From assembly GCF_016806125.1 (NCBI RefSeq), contig NZ_CP047170.1, positions 434,001-498,000 of the forward strand: DNA of 64,000 bases. Reading direction: 5' to 3'. Under the pieces are notes generated by a model. That model was not told where the DNA came from, made no database searches, and was given only the letters and a program-made list of their open reading frames with translations. The translations under genes were made by a program, and so were the position numbers. This stretch comes from Ponticoccus alexandrii (lineage in GTDB: Bacteria; Pseudomonadota; Alphaproteobacteria; Rhodobacterales; Rhodobacteraceae). Positions 18,034 through 26,686 of the stretch are shown here, one piece after another. Positions within the stretch are counted from its first letter, which is position 1. Every line of letters starts with the position of its first letter.

Positions 18034-18874
18034 GAAAGGCTCCTTCGTTTGCCGCACTGCCGACCGGATGGCGGGTCGGGTGGCGGGATAGGGAGGGTAC
18101 AGCCCGACGCGGGCGGTCAGACCGCGCGTGTCGGGGATGACGGCATCGTCATGAAAGGGGGGCGACGCGTCCCCATGGCTGACCCGGACCGCGTTGCGGA
18201 TGCCCGCGGCGGGGCTGGTCACGGTGCCATGGCCGTCGACTGTGATGAATTCCGGTGAGACGCGTGCCATCTGGTTTCCAAGTTCGGCCTGCCCCTTAGG
18301 CTAACGGTATCGGCAGATGGATTTTGCGGAAGCTCTTGGCGCCCGCAGCATAAACGCGTGAATTACCCCCTTTTTCTGGCAGGAATGGACAGGCTTCGGC
18401 GGAAGATGGCGTGCACGTCGAGCCTTCACCGCCAGTTTCCGGATGCTGCGCGTCGGGCGGGCATTGGACCGCTTGCGGGTCGTTCGATCAAGGGCGCTGA
18501 CAGTTCTGGCAAGAGTCTCAAGAAACTCGATGGCCTGGGCCGCTCTGTCAATGGCAGAGCAAAACCCGCCATGGAGCGGCGCAAAGGCAGGGCGCTTTAA
18601 GACGCGCCTGAGATCGCAAGCAACGCGTGCCCGGCACCTGCCAGAATTTCTCTGGCTGTTCGCGCTCCGCAGGTGATCTTCAGGGGCACCATCGTCCAGA
18701 CTTCGATTTTACGCGCGACCCGGAGTTGGTCGACAACTGCGCCCGGCTTCCCGTCACGTTTTGTTGCGAGTGATTTTCAGTTGCAAAATAATGCGACCGT
18801 GGTAGCCATATTGCGACTCGCTCGCAACTTTGGGGCAGATCGAGCGTTGCACGGATACATTCAGAGGAATTTAC
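18034..18874. other. 841-bp gap upstream of the metal transporter
   Basis: No gene is supported here. 18034-18270 is an in-frame extension of the aldehyde dehydrogenase without family match. 18358-18600 is a short plus-strand open frame with no motif or ribosome site. The last 110 bp become AT-richer and carry repeated TTGCGA/TTGCAA words next to the sitA start, so the promoter and operator of the metal transporter are here. Confidence 0.5.
18764..18827. promoter_or_regulatory. Candidate metal-regulator operator region of the sit operon
   Basis: TTGCGAG at 18764-18770 and TTGCAAAATAATGCGA from 18781 are followed by a perfect dyad TTGCGA-ctcgc-TCGCAA at 18811-18827, ending 47 bp before the sitA start. 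Mur/Fur-family sites in alphaproteobacteria are often TGCAA-type dyads, so metal-dependent repression is inferred. The regulator gene is not in the window. Confidence 0.5.
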
Positions 18875-19777
18875 ATGACGACAATGACAGGCCTGATGGG
18901 CGCGGTGGCACTGACCGCAATGACCGCCGGTGGTGCGATGGCGCAGGAAGGCAAGATGAAGGTAGTCACCACCTTCACGGTTCTGGCGGATATGGCGAGC
19001 CACGTCGCCGGCGACGCGGCCGAGGTCGTTTCCATCACCAAACCGGGCGCCGAGATCCATGGCTACGAGCCGACCCCGCAGGATATCGTGCGCGCGCATG
19101 GTGCCGACCTGATCCTGTGGAATGGCATGAACCTCGAGCTCTGGTTCGAGCAGTTCCTGACGAACCTCGGCGACATTCCGTCGGTGACGCTGACCGACGG
19201 AATCGAACCGATCCCGATTGCCTCCGGTGCCTACGAGGGCAAACCCAACCCCCATGCCTGGATGGGGCTGGACAACGCGATCGTCTATATCGACAACATT
19301 GCAGAAGCCCTGGCCACGCAGGATCCCGAGAACGCGGACACCTACAAGACCAATGCCGAGGCCTACAAGGACGAGTTGCGCGCCACGCTCGAACCGCTGC
19401 GCGAGCAGGTTTTGCAGATCCCCGAGGCGCAACGCTGGCTTGTTACCTGCGAAGGGGCCTTCAGCTATCTTGCCCGTGATTTCGGGATGAAGGAGTTGTA
19501 CCTCTGGCCGATGAACGCGGACCAGATGGGCACGCCGCAGCAGGTGCGGTCCGTGATCGATGGCGTGAAGGACAACGACATCCCGGTGGTCTTCTGCGAA
19601 AGCACGGTCAACACCGCCCCGGCCGAACAGGTCGCGCGCGAGACCGGCGCGCATTACGGTGGCGTGCTTTACGTCGACAGCCTGTCCGAGCCCGACGGCC
19701 CGGTGCCAAGCTACCTCGATTTGCTGACGGTGACGTCGCAGACGGTGGCAGACGGGCTTGCCACCGGCATGAACTGA
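18875..19777 (+). CDS. sitA: Metal ABC transporter substrate-binding protein (SitA/PsaA type)
   Basis: 300-residue cluster A-I binding protein for Mn2+, Fe2+ or Zn2+. The start at 18875 has agaggaat 6 bases upstream. A Sec signal peptide covers about residues 1-22 (...AGGAMAQ). Metal ligands typical of the family are visible: His in GAEIHGYEPTPQD, His in GKPNPHAWMG, Glu in VTCEGAFSYLARDFG and an acidic residue in the VDSLS segment near the end. There is no His/Asp-rich loop as found in zinc-specific ZnuA, which favours Mn/Fe. YLWPMNADQMGTPQQV is the SitA/PsaA family stretch. First gene of a four-gene operon. Confidence 0.88.
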   Translation: MTTMTGLMGAVALTAMTAGGAMAQEGKMKVVTTFTVLADMASHVAGDAAEVVSITKPGAEIHGYEPTPQDIVRAHGADLILWNGMNLELWFEQFLTNLGDIPSVTLTDGIEPIPIASGAYEGKPNPHAWMGLDNAIVYIDNIAEALATQDPENADTYKTNAEAYKDELRATLEPLREQVLQIPEAQRWLVTCEGAFSYLARDFGMKELYLWPMNADQMGTPQQVRSVIDGVKDNDIPVVFCESTVNTAPAEQVARETGAHYGGVLYVDSLSEPDGPVPSYLDLLTVTSQTVADGLATGMN

Positions 19778-19791
19778 GCTTTTCCTGACTT

Positions 19792-19836
19792 ACGGGATAC
19801 CCTCCGGATGCCTCCGCATTCTGAGGGATTTCCCGT
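19792..19836 (+). promoter_or_regulatory. Intercistronic hairpin after sitA
   Basis: Nested inverted repeat: ACGGGA (19792-19797) pairs with TCCCGT (19831-19836), CCCTC (19800-19804) with GAGGG (19823-19827), and GGATGC (19806-19811) with GCATTC (19816-19821). It lies just after the sitA stop and before the ATPase start. No T-tract follows. It probably stabilises the binding-protein message, and argues against translation starting at the ATG at 19808 inside the stem. Confidence 0.6.
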
Positions 19837-19870
19837 TCCGGGCGCCGCCCCTTCCGGTAGAGAGACAGCA

Positions 19871-20770
19871 GTGAAAGATAGTACCAACATGGAAAAACCT
19901 GCGGAGACAGCGAAGCAAGCGGGTGGCGGCATTGCCGCGCGGGACGTCACGGTCACCTATCGCAACGGCCACACCGCCCTACGCAACGCCAGCTTCGAGA
20001 TTCCGCGGGGGACGGTCACGGCGCTGGTAGGTGTGAACGGGGCGGGCAAGTCGACGCTGTTCAAGGCAATCATGGGCTTTGTCCCGGTGGCCATGGGCGA
20101 CATTCAGTTGCTCGACCTGTCGGTAAAGGAGGCTTTGAAACGCAATCTCGTCTCTTACGTTCCGCAGTCCGAAGAGGTCGACTGGTCCTTTCCGGTGCTG
20201 GTGGAAGACGTCGTGATGATGGGCCGCTACGGACACATGGGTTTCCTGCGCCGTCCTTCGAAGGACGATCACGCGGCGGTCGAGGCGGCGCTTGGCCGCG
20301 TCAACATGCTGGATTTCCGCCATCGCCAGATCGGCGAGCTGTCCGGCGGGCAGAAGAAGCGCGTCTTCCTTGCGCGTGCGCTGGCGCAAGACGGGCAGGT
20401 CATCCTGCTGGATGAGCCGTTCACAGGCGTCGACGTAAAGACGGAAGAGCAGATCATCGCGCTTCTGCGGGCGCTCAAGGAAGAGGGGCGAGTGATGCTG
20501 GTCTCGACCCACAACCTTGGGTCCGTGCCGGAATTCTGCGATCGCACCGTGCTGGTTAAGGGCACCGTGCTTGCCTATGGACGGACCGAGACAACCTTCA
20601 CGCGGCACAATCTCGAAGAGGCCTTCGGGGGCGTCTTGCGACATTTCACCCTTGGCGGGGCCGATCTGCACGACGACGACGACGACCGCCGACTGTCTAT
20701 CTACACCGACGACGAGCGCCCGCTGGTGCATTACGGCGACCGCGTCCACAAGGCGGGGGGGGAGGAATGA
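19871..20770 (+). CDS. sitB: Metal ABC transporter ATP-binding protein (SitB type)
   Basis: About 299 residues. Walker A is [12 protein letters not shown], the signature [17 protein letters not shown] and Walker [33 protein letters not shown] is the Q-loop region characteristic of Mn/Zn importers. The C-terminus carries an unusual acidic run (LHDDDDDRR) that could bind metal. The start is uncertain: GTG 19871 follows gagag at good spacing, ATG 19889 is a second option, and ATG 19808 lies inside the hairpin and is disfavoured. The stop overlaps the next gene by 4 bp (ATGA). Confidence 0.85.
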   Translation: MKDSTNMEKPAETAKQAGGGIAARDVTVTYRNGHTALRNASFEIPRGTVTALVGVNGAGKSTLFKAIMGFVPVAMGDIQLLDLSVKEALKRNLVSYVPQSEEVDWSFPVLVEDVVMMGRYGHMGFLRRPSKDDHAAVEAALGRVNMLDFRHRQIGELSGGQKKRVFLARALAQDGQVILLDEPFTGVDVKTEEQIIALLRALKEEGRVMLVSTHNLGSVPEFCDRTVLVKGTVLAYGRTETTFTRHNLEEAFGGVLRHFTLGGADLHDDDDDRRLSIYTDDERPLVHYGDRVHKAGGEE

Positions 20771-21627
20771 ACGCCTTGCTGGAACCCTTCACCTACGGCT
20801 ACATGGCCAATGCCATGTGGGTGTCCGCGCTTGTGGGCGGCGTCTGCGCCTTCCTGTCTTGCTACCTGATGCTCAAGGGCTGGTCGCTGATTGGTGACGC
20901 GCTTTCGCACTCGGTGGTGCCCGGTGTCGCGGGCGCCTATATCCTCGGCCTGCCCTTTGCATTGGGCGCCTTCATCTCCGGCGGGCTGGCGGCGGGGGCC
21001 ATGCTGTTCCTGTCGGATCGTTCGGGGCTGAAGGTGGATGTGATCATCGGCATCATCTTCACCTCGTTCTTCGGGCTGGGGCTGTTCATGGCGTCCGTCA
21101 ACCCGATGTCGGTCTCGATCCAGACGATCACCATGGGCAACATCCTTGCCATTACGCCCGAGGATACGATGCAACTGGCCATCATCGGCTTTGTGTCCTT
21201 GGCGGTCCTGCTGCTGAAGTGGAAGGATCTCATGGTCACCTTCTTCGACGAAAGCCACGCGCGCTCGATCGGGTTGCGGCCCGGGCTGCTCAAGGCGGTG
21301 TTCTTCGTGATGCTCTCGGCCTCGGTGGTGGCGGCGATGCAGACCGTGGGTGCGTTTCTGGTGATTGCCATGGTGGTGACGCCGGGGGCGACCGCTTACC
21401 TGCTTTGCGATCGCTTCCCGCGGCTGATCCTGACCTCCGTGGCGATCGGCGCAGTCACCAGTTTCCTAGGCGCCTACATCAGCTATTTCCTGGACGGAGC
21501 CACCGGCGGCGTGATCGTGGTCCTGCAGACGGCGATTTTCCTTGTCACATTCGTGTTCGCGCCGAAACACGGGGTTCTGGCTGCGAAGGCCAAGGCGCGG
21601 GCCGCGCTGAAAGAGGAGGCGGCGTGA
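20767..21627 (+). CDS. sitC: Metal ABC transporter permease (SitC type)
   Basis: 286-residue ABC-3 family permease with about eight membrane helices. Conserved stretches are [21 protein letters not shown] near residue 40 (in part: [11 protein letters not shown]) and [20 protein letters not shown] with [19 protein letters not shown]. It overlaps the ATPase gene by 4 bp (ATGA) and the second permease by 1 bp (TGATG). Two non-identical permeases in tandem are the mark of SitABCD-type importers. Confidence 0.9.
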   Translation: MNALLEPFTYGYMANAMWVSALVGGVCAFLSCYLMLKGWSLIGDALSHSVVPGVAGAYILGLPFALGAFISGGLAAGAMLFLSDRSGLKVDVIIGIIFTSFFGLGLFMASVNPMSVSIQTITMGNILAITPEDTMQLAIIGFVSLAVLLLKWKDLMVTFFDESHARSIGLRPGLLKAVFFVMLSASVVAAMQTVGAFLVIAMVVTPGATAYLLCDRFPRLILTSVAIGAVTSFLGAYISYFLDGATGGVIVVLQTAIFLVTFVFAPKHGVLAAKAKARAALKEEAA

Positions 21628-22460
21628 TGCTGGAGACCCTCCTTCTGCCGTTTCAGTTCGGCTTCATGCAAAACGCGTTCTGGATCGCGATCATCGTCTC
21701 GGTACCGACCGCGCTGCTGTCCTGCTTCCTCGTTCTCAAGGGCTGGGCGCTGATGGGGGATGCGGTCAGCCACGCGGTTCTGCCGGGCATCGTTCTGGCC
21801 TATATTCTCGGGCTGCCGCTGATCCTTGGTGCCTTTGCCGCGGGGATGCTGACGGCGGTGGCGACCGGCTACCTGGCCGAGAACAGCCGGGTGAAGCAGG
21901 ATACGGTCATGGGTGTGGTGTTCTCGGGCATGTTCGGGCTGGGGATCGTGATGTATGTCGCGTTGCAGACCAACGTGCACTTGGACCATATCCTGTTCGG
22001 CAACATGCTGGGGGTCGGGACGCAGGACCTGTGGACGGCGGGCATTATCTCGGTGGTCGTGACCCTGGTCCTGGTGGTGAAGTGGAAGGACTTCATGCTG
22101 CACGCCTTCGATCCGGCGCAGGCGAAGGTCTCTGGCCTGCCGGTCGGGCTGCTGCATTACGGGCTTCTGGCGATCCTGTCGCTGACCATCGTGGCGACGC
22201 TGTCGGCGACGGGGCTGATCCTTGCCGTCGGGCTGCTGATTGCACCGGGGGCGATCGCCTTCCTGACCGCGCGCAGCCTGAAACGCATGCTGCCGGTTGC
22301 GGTCGCGGTCTGCATGTTCTCCATGCTGGGGGGCGTCTATCTCAGCTTCCATATCGACAGCGCGCCCGCGCCGACCATCGTACTGGTCCTGACCGTGCTG
22401 TTCATCGTGGCCTTCGTACGCCGGTCGATACAGATGCGACGCGCTTCGGCCACCCTGTGA
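21627..22460 (+). CDS. sitD: Metal ABC transporter permease (SitD type)
   Basis: 277-residue ABC-3 family permease, paralogous to the preceding gene: GWALMGDAVSHAVLPGIVLAY matches the SitC stretch in the same place, and VATLSATGLILAVGLLIAPGA matches its C-terminal half. The ATG at 21627 shares one base with the SitC stop and has AAGAGGAGG upstream. Last gene of the operon; a GC-rich hairpin follows at 22477-22499. Confidence 0.9.
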   Translation: MLETLLLPFQFGFMQNAFWIAIIVSVPTALLSCFLVLKGWALMGDAVSHAVLPGIVLAYILGLPLILGAFAAGMLTAVATGYLAENSRVKQDTVMGVVFSGMFGLGIVMYVALQTNVHLDHILFGNMLGVGTQDLWTAGIISVVVTLVLVVKWKDFMLHAFDPAQAKVSGLPVGLLHYGLLAILSLTIVATLSATGLILAVGLLIAPGAIAFLTARSLKRMLPVAVAVCMFSMLGGVYLSFHIDSAPAPTIVLVLTVLFIVAFVRRSIQMRRASATL

Positions 22461-22476
22461 ATACCGGCCTGCCTTG

Positions 22477-22499
22477 AGCCCGGCGCAGAGCGTCGGGCT
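22477..22499. terminator. Putative terminator hairpin between sitD and the RpiR gene
   Basis: AGCCCGGCGC-AGA-GCGTCGGGCT forms a 10-bp stem with one G-T wobble in the gap between convergent genes. No long T-tract follows, so efficiency is uncertain. Confidence 0.5.
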
Positions 22500-22692
22500 G
22501 CCGCCCGGATTGCCGGGCTTGCCCTGCTTCGGGATGAAGGCATTTGCGCTTTCGTGAGTGTCGACACCTCTCTGCGCTCTTCCCGGCCGGGAGGGTCTGG
22601 CCGAAGACTCCGGCTTCAGACTGTCCGGTTTTCAGGGCCAGCGCAGCCCAGCGAAGAATGTGCCTCCTTGGTCCGCGCCGATGTCGCGCCGC

Positions 22693-23616
22693 TCAGTCGC
22701 CCAGCGGTTGCGGCCCCGTCCGGCCATGATAGGCGGTCAGCGAGGAGCGCAGCCGCCGCAGTCGGTCGGCGCTGTCCTCGGGGGTCGTGCGCGCAACCGC
22801 CAGGGCCAGCGCATCGAGCAGCAGCAGGTAGGCGAAACGCGATGCGGTGGGCTTGTAGATATCCTGCTCTTCCGGGAGGTCGAAGCACAGCGCGATCTCG
22901 GACGCAACCGCCAGTGGAGAGCCGTCGCGGGTGATGCAGACCGTCGTCGCGCCATAGCTCCGGGCCACACGCAGTGCGGCGATGACCTCGGCGGCGTGGC
23001 CGCTGTTCGAGAAGGCCAGCAGCACATCGCCGGGCTGCATCGCGGCTGCGCGCATCTGCATGACGTAGGGATCGCTGGTGGCCACCGCTATCCGGCCCAG
23101 CCGGAAAAAGCGGTTCGCGGCTTCCTCGGCGGTCATGCTCGACCCGCCGCCAACCCCGATTGCCAGTAGCGACCGGCAGCCCGCAATCGCGGCCCGCGCC
23201 CGTTCGAAGGTGTCGCCGTCGATCTGCGCCTCTAGCGTTGCCATGCTGCGCAGCGCCGCATCCTGTACCTGCTGCACCACCTCGACGCCGCCGGTCACAC
23301 CGGGCGACACGGGCGGATCGAGATACTGGCGCGACACCGCGAGGTTCTGCGCCAGAACCATCTTGAAATCGCGGAACCCGTCGCAGCCCAGCGTCCGGCA
23401 GAAGCGCACCACCGTCGGGGTCGAGACTTCGGCAAGAGCGGCAAGATCGGCGATGGTCATCTGGGTGACCGCCTCGAGATTGGCCTTCACCACTTCGGCG
23501 ACCCGCTGTTCACGCGCGGCGAAATGGCGATCCATGTCGCTGAGCGCGGTGATCACGTCATTGGGGGCGGCAGAGCGGGGAGCGAGCGGTGGGGGCGTCA
23601 TGGGGTGATTCTGCAC
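22693..23616 (-). CDS. MurR/RpiR family transcriptional regulator
   Basis: 307-residue regulator. An N-terminal HTH_6 domain covers about residues 20-95 (MTIADLAALAEVSTPTVVRFC is the helix-turn-helix, in part LAEVSTPTVVRFCRTLG). A C-terminal SIS sugar-phosphate-binding domain follows (AIGVGGGSSMTAEEAANRF, LLAFSNSGHAAEVIAALR). It is divergent from the TRAP transporter operon across 167 bp that contain two matching palindromes, so it most likely controls that operon and itself. The SIS domain suggests a phosphorylated or sugar-like effector. Confidence 0.9.
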   Translation of the reverse strand: MQNHPMTPPPLAPRSAAPNDVITALSDMDRHFAAREQRVAEVVKANLEAVTQMTIADLAALAEVSTPTVVRFCRTLGCDGFRDFKMVLAQNLAVSRQYLDPPVSPGVTGGVEVVQQVQDAALRSMATLEAQIDGDTFERARAAIAGCRSLLAIGVGGGSSMTAEEAANRFFRLGRIAVATSDPYVMQMRAAAMQPGDVLLAFSNSGHAAEVIAALRVARSYGATTVCITRDGSPLAVASEIALCFDLPEEQDIYKPTASRFAYLLLLDALALAVARTTPEDSADRLRRLRSSLTAYHGRTGPQPLGD

Positions 23617-23643
23617 ATCCAGCGATGGAAAGGGAGCATTACT

Positions 23644-23658
23644 TGTAACTTAGGTACA
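23644..23658. promoter_or_regulatory. RpiR operator candidate 1
   Basis: TGTAACTTAGGTACA is an imperfect palindrome (consensus with site 2: TGTAMCTWAGKTACA) 28 bp upstream of the RpiR start. It is nearly the reverse complement of site 2 at 23706-23720. Confidence 0.65.
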
Positions 23659-23705
23659 TATTATGCCCGGTATCTGCCTGAAAATTATGATAATTTAAAG
23701 AAAAA

Positions 23706-23720
23706 TGTACCTTAGTTACA
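23706..23720. promoter_or_regulatory. RpiR operator candidate 2
   Basis: TGTACCTTAGTTACA lies 64 bp upstream of the dctQ start, 62 bp centre-to-centre from site 1, about six helical turns. Flanked by AT-rich DNA that should contain the divergent promoters. Confidence 0.65.
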
Positions 23721-23783
23721 AAATATGAAGACGAATTACGATTCTTTGTTACAGTGACCGAGAGACGGAAGAGGGAGTCCCAG

Positions 23784-24290
23784 ATGGAAACGCCAATCGC
23801 ACGGGCCAGTGCCAGGCTCAACCGGGCCGTCGAGCTGATCGTCGCCGCATTGATGGTGGCGCTGGTGCTCGATGTCTGGCTCGGGGTGATCGACCGCTAT
23901 CACTTCCACTGGCAGCTGCCCTGGCCCGAAACGCTGGCGCGCTACCTGATGATCTGGGCCGCGATGCTGGCCGTTTCCAGCGGCATCGCCCGGCGCGAGC
24001 ATATCGGCCTGACCACCGTCATCGACCGTCTGCCCTTCGGCCTGCGCCGGACGCTGCTGATGATCAGCGACGTGCTGGCGCTGGCGCTCTTCGCCTACCT
24101 GCTTTGGTTCGGCATCGGCTTCGCCACCGGCGGCGCGAACAAGCAGGCGATGATCTTCGGCGTGTCCATGGCGCCCTTCTACGCCGCCATCCCCGTCTCT
24201 GCTGCCGTCTGCTGCGTGCAGCTCATCCTTGTCATCCTGCGCGACAAGGGTCGCCAGGGCGAACCCGCAACCGTGGAGATGCCGAAATGA
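23784..24290 (+). CDS. TRAP transporter small membrane subunit (DctQ)
   Basis: 168-residue membrane protein with four predicted helices: about residues 15-35, 50-68, 90-112 and 130-152. YLMIWAAMLAVSSGIARREHIG is the conserved DctQ stretch (in part: SSGIARREHIG). The start at 23784 has GAGGGAG 8 bases upstream. It overlaps the large subunit by 4 bp (ATGA). First gene of a TRAP operon divergent from the RpiR regulator. Confidence 0.88.
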   Translation: METPIARASARLNRAVELIVAALMVALVLDVWLGVIDRYHFHWQLPWPETLARYLMIWAAMLAVSSGIARREHIGLTTVIDRLPFGLRRTLLMISDVLALALFAYLLWFGIGFATGGANKQAMIFGVSMAPFYAAIPVSAAVCCVQLILVILRDKGRQGEPATVEMPK

Positions 24291-25570
24291 CCGTCGCGCT
24301 GATTTTCGTCCTGCTGCTGATCATCGGCACGCCCATCGGCTTTTCCGTCGGTATCGCGGGGGTGGTGGGGCTGATCTCGATGGGGGGCGAGCGCTTCCTT
24401 GCGGTGGCCCCGGGCAAGGTCTTCGCCGGGCTCGACGCCTTCCCCTTCCTTGCCATGCCGTTCTTCATCCTGGCGGGCGAGATCATGAACCACATCGGTA
24501 TCACCGACCGGCTGATCAAGCTGGCAGAAGTGCTGGTGGGCCGCTTCCGGGGCGGTCTGGCGCATGCCAATATGCTGGCCTCGGTGTTCTTTGCCGGGCT
24601 GACCGGCTCGGCCACCGCCGACGCCGCCGCCTTCGGCCGCACGCTGGTTCCCGCGATGGAGCGCGCCGGGTACAAGCGCGACTATGCCTGTGCCGTGACC
24701 GCGGCGGGGTCCATCATCGGGCCGACCATTCCGCCCTCGGGCCTGATGGTGGTCTATGGCTCGCTGATGGGCGTGTCGATCTCCGGCCTCTTCGCGGCAG
24801 GCATCCTGCCGGGCCTTGCGATCTGCGTCATCTGCATGGCGGTCATCGCCCTTGGCGGCAAGCGCGAGAACCTGCCCGTGGCAGAGCGCGGCGCGACGCT
24901 GGGCGAGATCTGGCGCACCTTCGTGTCGTCCCTGACCGCGCTGGCCATGCCCGCGATCATCCTCGGCGGCATCCTTGGCGGCATCGTCACGCCCACCGAG
25001 GCGGCGGCGATCGCCGTTGCCTACGCGCTTTTCATCGGGGCCTTTGTGTACCGCAGCCTGACCTTCGGGGCGCTTCTGGAAATGCTCATCAGCACCGCGC
25101 GCATTACCGGCGTGATCTTCGTCATCATCGCCTTTGCCGGCATCCTTGGCTGGTGGATGAGCTTCGAGCGCATCCCGCAGGCCATCGCCGAGGCGGTCCT
25201 TGCGACCTCTGAAGAGCCCTGGGTGGTGACGCTGATCATCATCGCGGTGCTGCTGGTGATCGGCATGGTGATGGACATCACCGCCATCCTGATCCTGCTC
25301 GCCCCGGTGCTTGTGCCCCTGACCGAGACCATCGGGCTCGATCCGATCCACGCCGGAATCATCTTCATCTTGTCGCTCAACATCTCGCTGATGACACCGC
25401 CGGTGGGGGCCTGCCTCTTCGTGCTGTCCTCGGTGACGGGCGAGAAGATCGAACGGATCACCGTCAAGCTCGTGCCCTTCCTGCTGGCCGAGCTCGGCGT
25501 GCTGATCGTCTACGCCTACTGGGAGGACGCGGCGCTGCTGCTGCCCCGCCTGCTGGGCTTCACCAACTGA
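24287..25570 (+). CDS. TRAP transporter large permease subunit (DctM)
   Basis: 427-residue DctM with about 12 membrane helices. Conserved stretches include FFILAGEIMNHIGITDRLI, SATADAAAFGRTLVPAMER, GPTIPPSGLMVVYG and SLMTPPVGACLFVLSSVTG. It uses a Na+ gradient together with the binding protein encoded next. The ATG overlaps the dctQ stop. Confidence 0.92.
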   Translation: MTVALIFVLLLIIGTPIGFSVGIAGVVGLISMGGERFLAVAPGKVFAGLDAFPFLAMPFFILAGEIMNHIGITDRLIKLAEVLVGRFRGGLAHANMLASVFFAGLTGSATADAAAFGRTLVPAMERAGYKRDYACAVTAAGSIIGPTIPPSGLMVVYGSLMGVSISGLFAAGILPGLAICVICMAVIALGGKRENLPVAERGATLGEIWRTFVSSLTALAMPAIILGGILGGIVTPTEAAAIAVAYALFIGAFVYRSLTFGALLEMLISTARITGVIFVIIAFAGILGWWMSFERIPQAIAEAVLATSEEPWVVTLIIIAVLLVIGMVMDITAILILLAPVLVPLTETIGLDPIHAGIIFILSLNISLMTPPVGACLFVLSSVTGEKIERITVKLVPFLLAELGVLIVYAYWEDAALLLPRLLGFTN

Positions 25571-25594
25571 GAATCCAACAAGGAGAAAAAACCA

Positions 25595-26629
25595 ATGAAA
25601 ACAATATTGAAAACCCTGTGCCTCGGCACCGCGCTTGTATCCGGGGCGGCCCAGGCGGAAACCATCGGCTTCGGCCATGACAACAAGGCCGACCCGTTCG
25701 AGAACCCGGCCCATGCCTGTACCGCCGTCTTCGCAAACGTGGTCGCCGCCGACACCAATGGCGAATACGAGGTCGAGGTCTTCCCCTCGAACCAGCTTGG
25801 TTCTGCCTCGGAGCATGTGCAGATGGTGCGCGACGGCGTGATCCAGATGACGCTGGCCTCGACCGGCGCGATGGCGGGCTACTACCCGCGCATTGACGTG
25901 TTGAACCTGCCGTTTGCCTTCCGCAACAACGCAAGCACCTACAAGGTCTTCGACGGTCCCTTCGGCAAGGCGCTGGCCGAGGACATGGAAGCAGAGCTGG
26001 GCGACCTGGTGGTGCTGGGCTTCCCTGACACCGGCGGGTTCTTCGCCGTTACGAACTCGCAGCGCGAGATCGCCAAGCTGGCGGATTTCGAGGGCATCCG
26101 GGTCCGCACAATGACGCTGCCCTCGCACCAGAAGATCATGCAGGCGCTGGGGGCCGAGGCCTATCCGCTGGCCTGGGGCCAGGTCTATTCCGGTCTGCAG
26201 ACCGGCGTGATCGACGGCCAGATGAACCCGGTGCCGACCATCTCCTTCGCGAAGTTCCCGGAGGTGCAGAAGTACCTGACGCTGACCAACCACCTGTTCT
26301 CGCCCTACACGCTGCTGATCAACCGCGACTTTTACGAGGGCATGTCGCCCGAGGCGCAGGCCACGCTGCATGACGCGGCAGAGGAATGCGTTACCGCTTC
26401 GCGCGGGCTGTCGCGGATCATCGAGGCCTCGGACCGCGGCCTCGCCGGGCTGATGGACCAGATGGAAGTGACCGCGCTGTCCGCCGAGGACCGCGCCGCA
26501 ATGGTCGAAGCGACCCAGCCCGCCTTCGAGGCCTATGCCGCCGAGACCCTCGACGAGGGCGCGCTGACGCTGCTCGACCTGTTCAAGACCGAGGTCCAGG
26601 CGGCCAACGAGTCCGCCTACCTCGACTGA
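25595..26629 (+). CDS. TRAP transporter substrate-binding protein (DctP)
   Basis: 344-residue periplasmic binding protein with a Sec signal peptide (residues 1-21, ...SGAAQA). An ideal AAGGAGAAAA lies upstream of 25595. The DctP arginine that normally binds the substrate carboxylate is in FEGIRVRTMTLPSHQKIM, and AYPLAWGQVYSGLQTGVIDGQ is the conserved hinge/dimer stretch. The ligand is probably a carboxylate, perhaps an amino-acid derivative given the downstream M81 and neighbouring D-amino-acid genes. It is followed by a strong hairpin before the M81 gene. Confidence 0.9.
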   Translation: MKTILKTLCLGTALVSGAAQAETIGFGHDNKADPFENPAHACTAVFANVVAADTNGEYEVEVFPSNQLGSASEHVQMVRDGVIQMTLASTGAMAGYYPRIDVLNLPFAFRNNASTYKVFDGPFGKALAEDMEAELGDLVVLGFPDTGGFFAVTNSQREIAKLADFEGIRVRTMTLPSHQKIMQALGAEAYPLAWGQVYSGLQTGVIDGQMNPVPTISFAKFPEVQKYLTLTNHLFSPYTLLINRDFYEGMSPEAQATLHDAAEECVTASRGLSRIIEASDRGLAGLMDQMEVTALSAEDRAAMVEATQPAFEAYAAETLDEGALTLLDLFKTEVQAANESAYLD

Positions 26630-26637
26630 TCCCCTCG

Positions 26638-26660
26638 CGCGGGGCTGTGACGGCCCCGCG
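26638..26660 (+). promoter_or_regulatory. Intercistronic hairpin after dctP
   Basis: Perfect 8-bp repeat CGCGGGGC-tgtgacg-GCCCCGCG right after the binding-protein stop and 26 bp before the M81 start. No T-tract. Probably lowers expression of the peptidase gene relative to the binding protein or stabilises the upstream message. Confidence 0.65.
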
Positions 26661-26686
26661 CACCCTCTATGGAAAGGCTCCTACCC

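Noticed and set aside
18034-18270. In-frame N-terminal extension of the aldehyde dehydrogenase
   Set aside because: The ALDH family does not need it, and a good ribosome site precedes the ATG at 18033. It might be the tail of a lost upstream gene, but no family was recognised.
18358-18600. Short plus-strand open frame in the gap before sitA
   Set aside because: No ribosome site, no motif and unlike codon use; no family recognised on either strand.
19808-19870. ATG at 19808 as start of the SitB ATPase
   Set aside because: It lies inside the post-sitA hairpin and lacks a ribosome site; the added residues have no match.
24179-26371. A 730-codon minus-strand open frame
   Set aside because: Antisense to DctM and DctP genes with clear motifs; composition is the usual His/Arg/Gly shadow.
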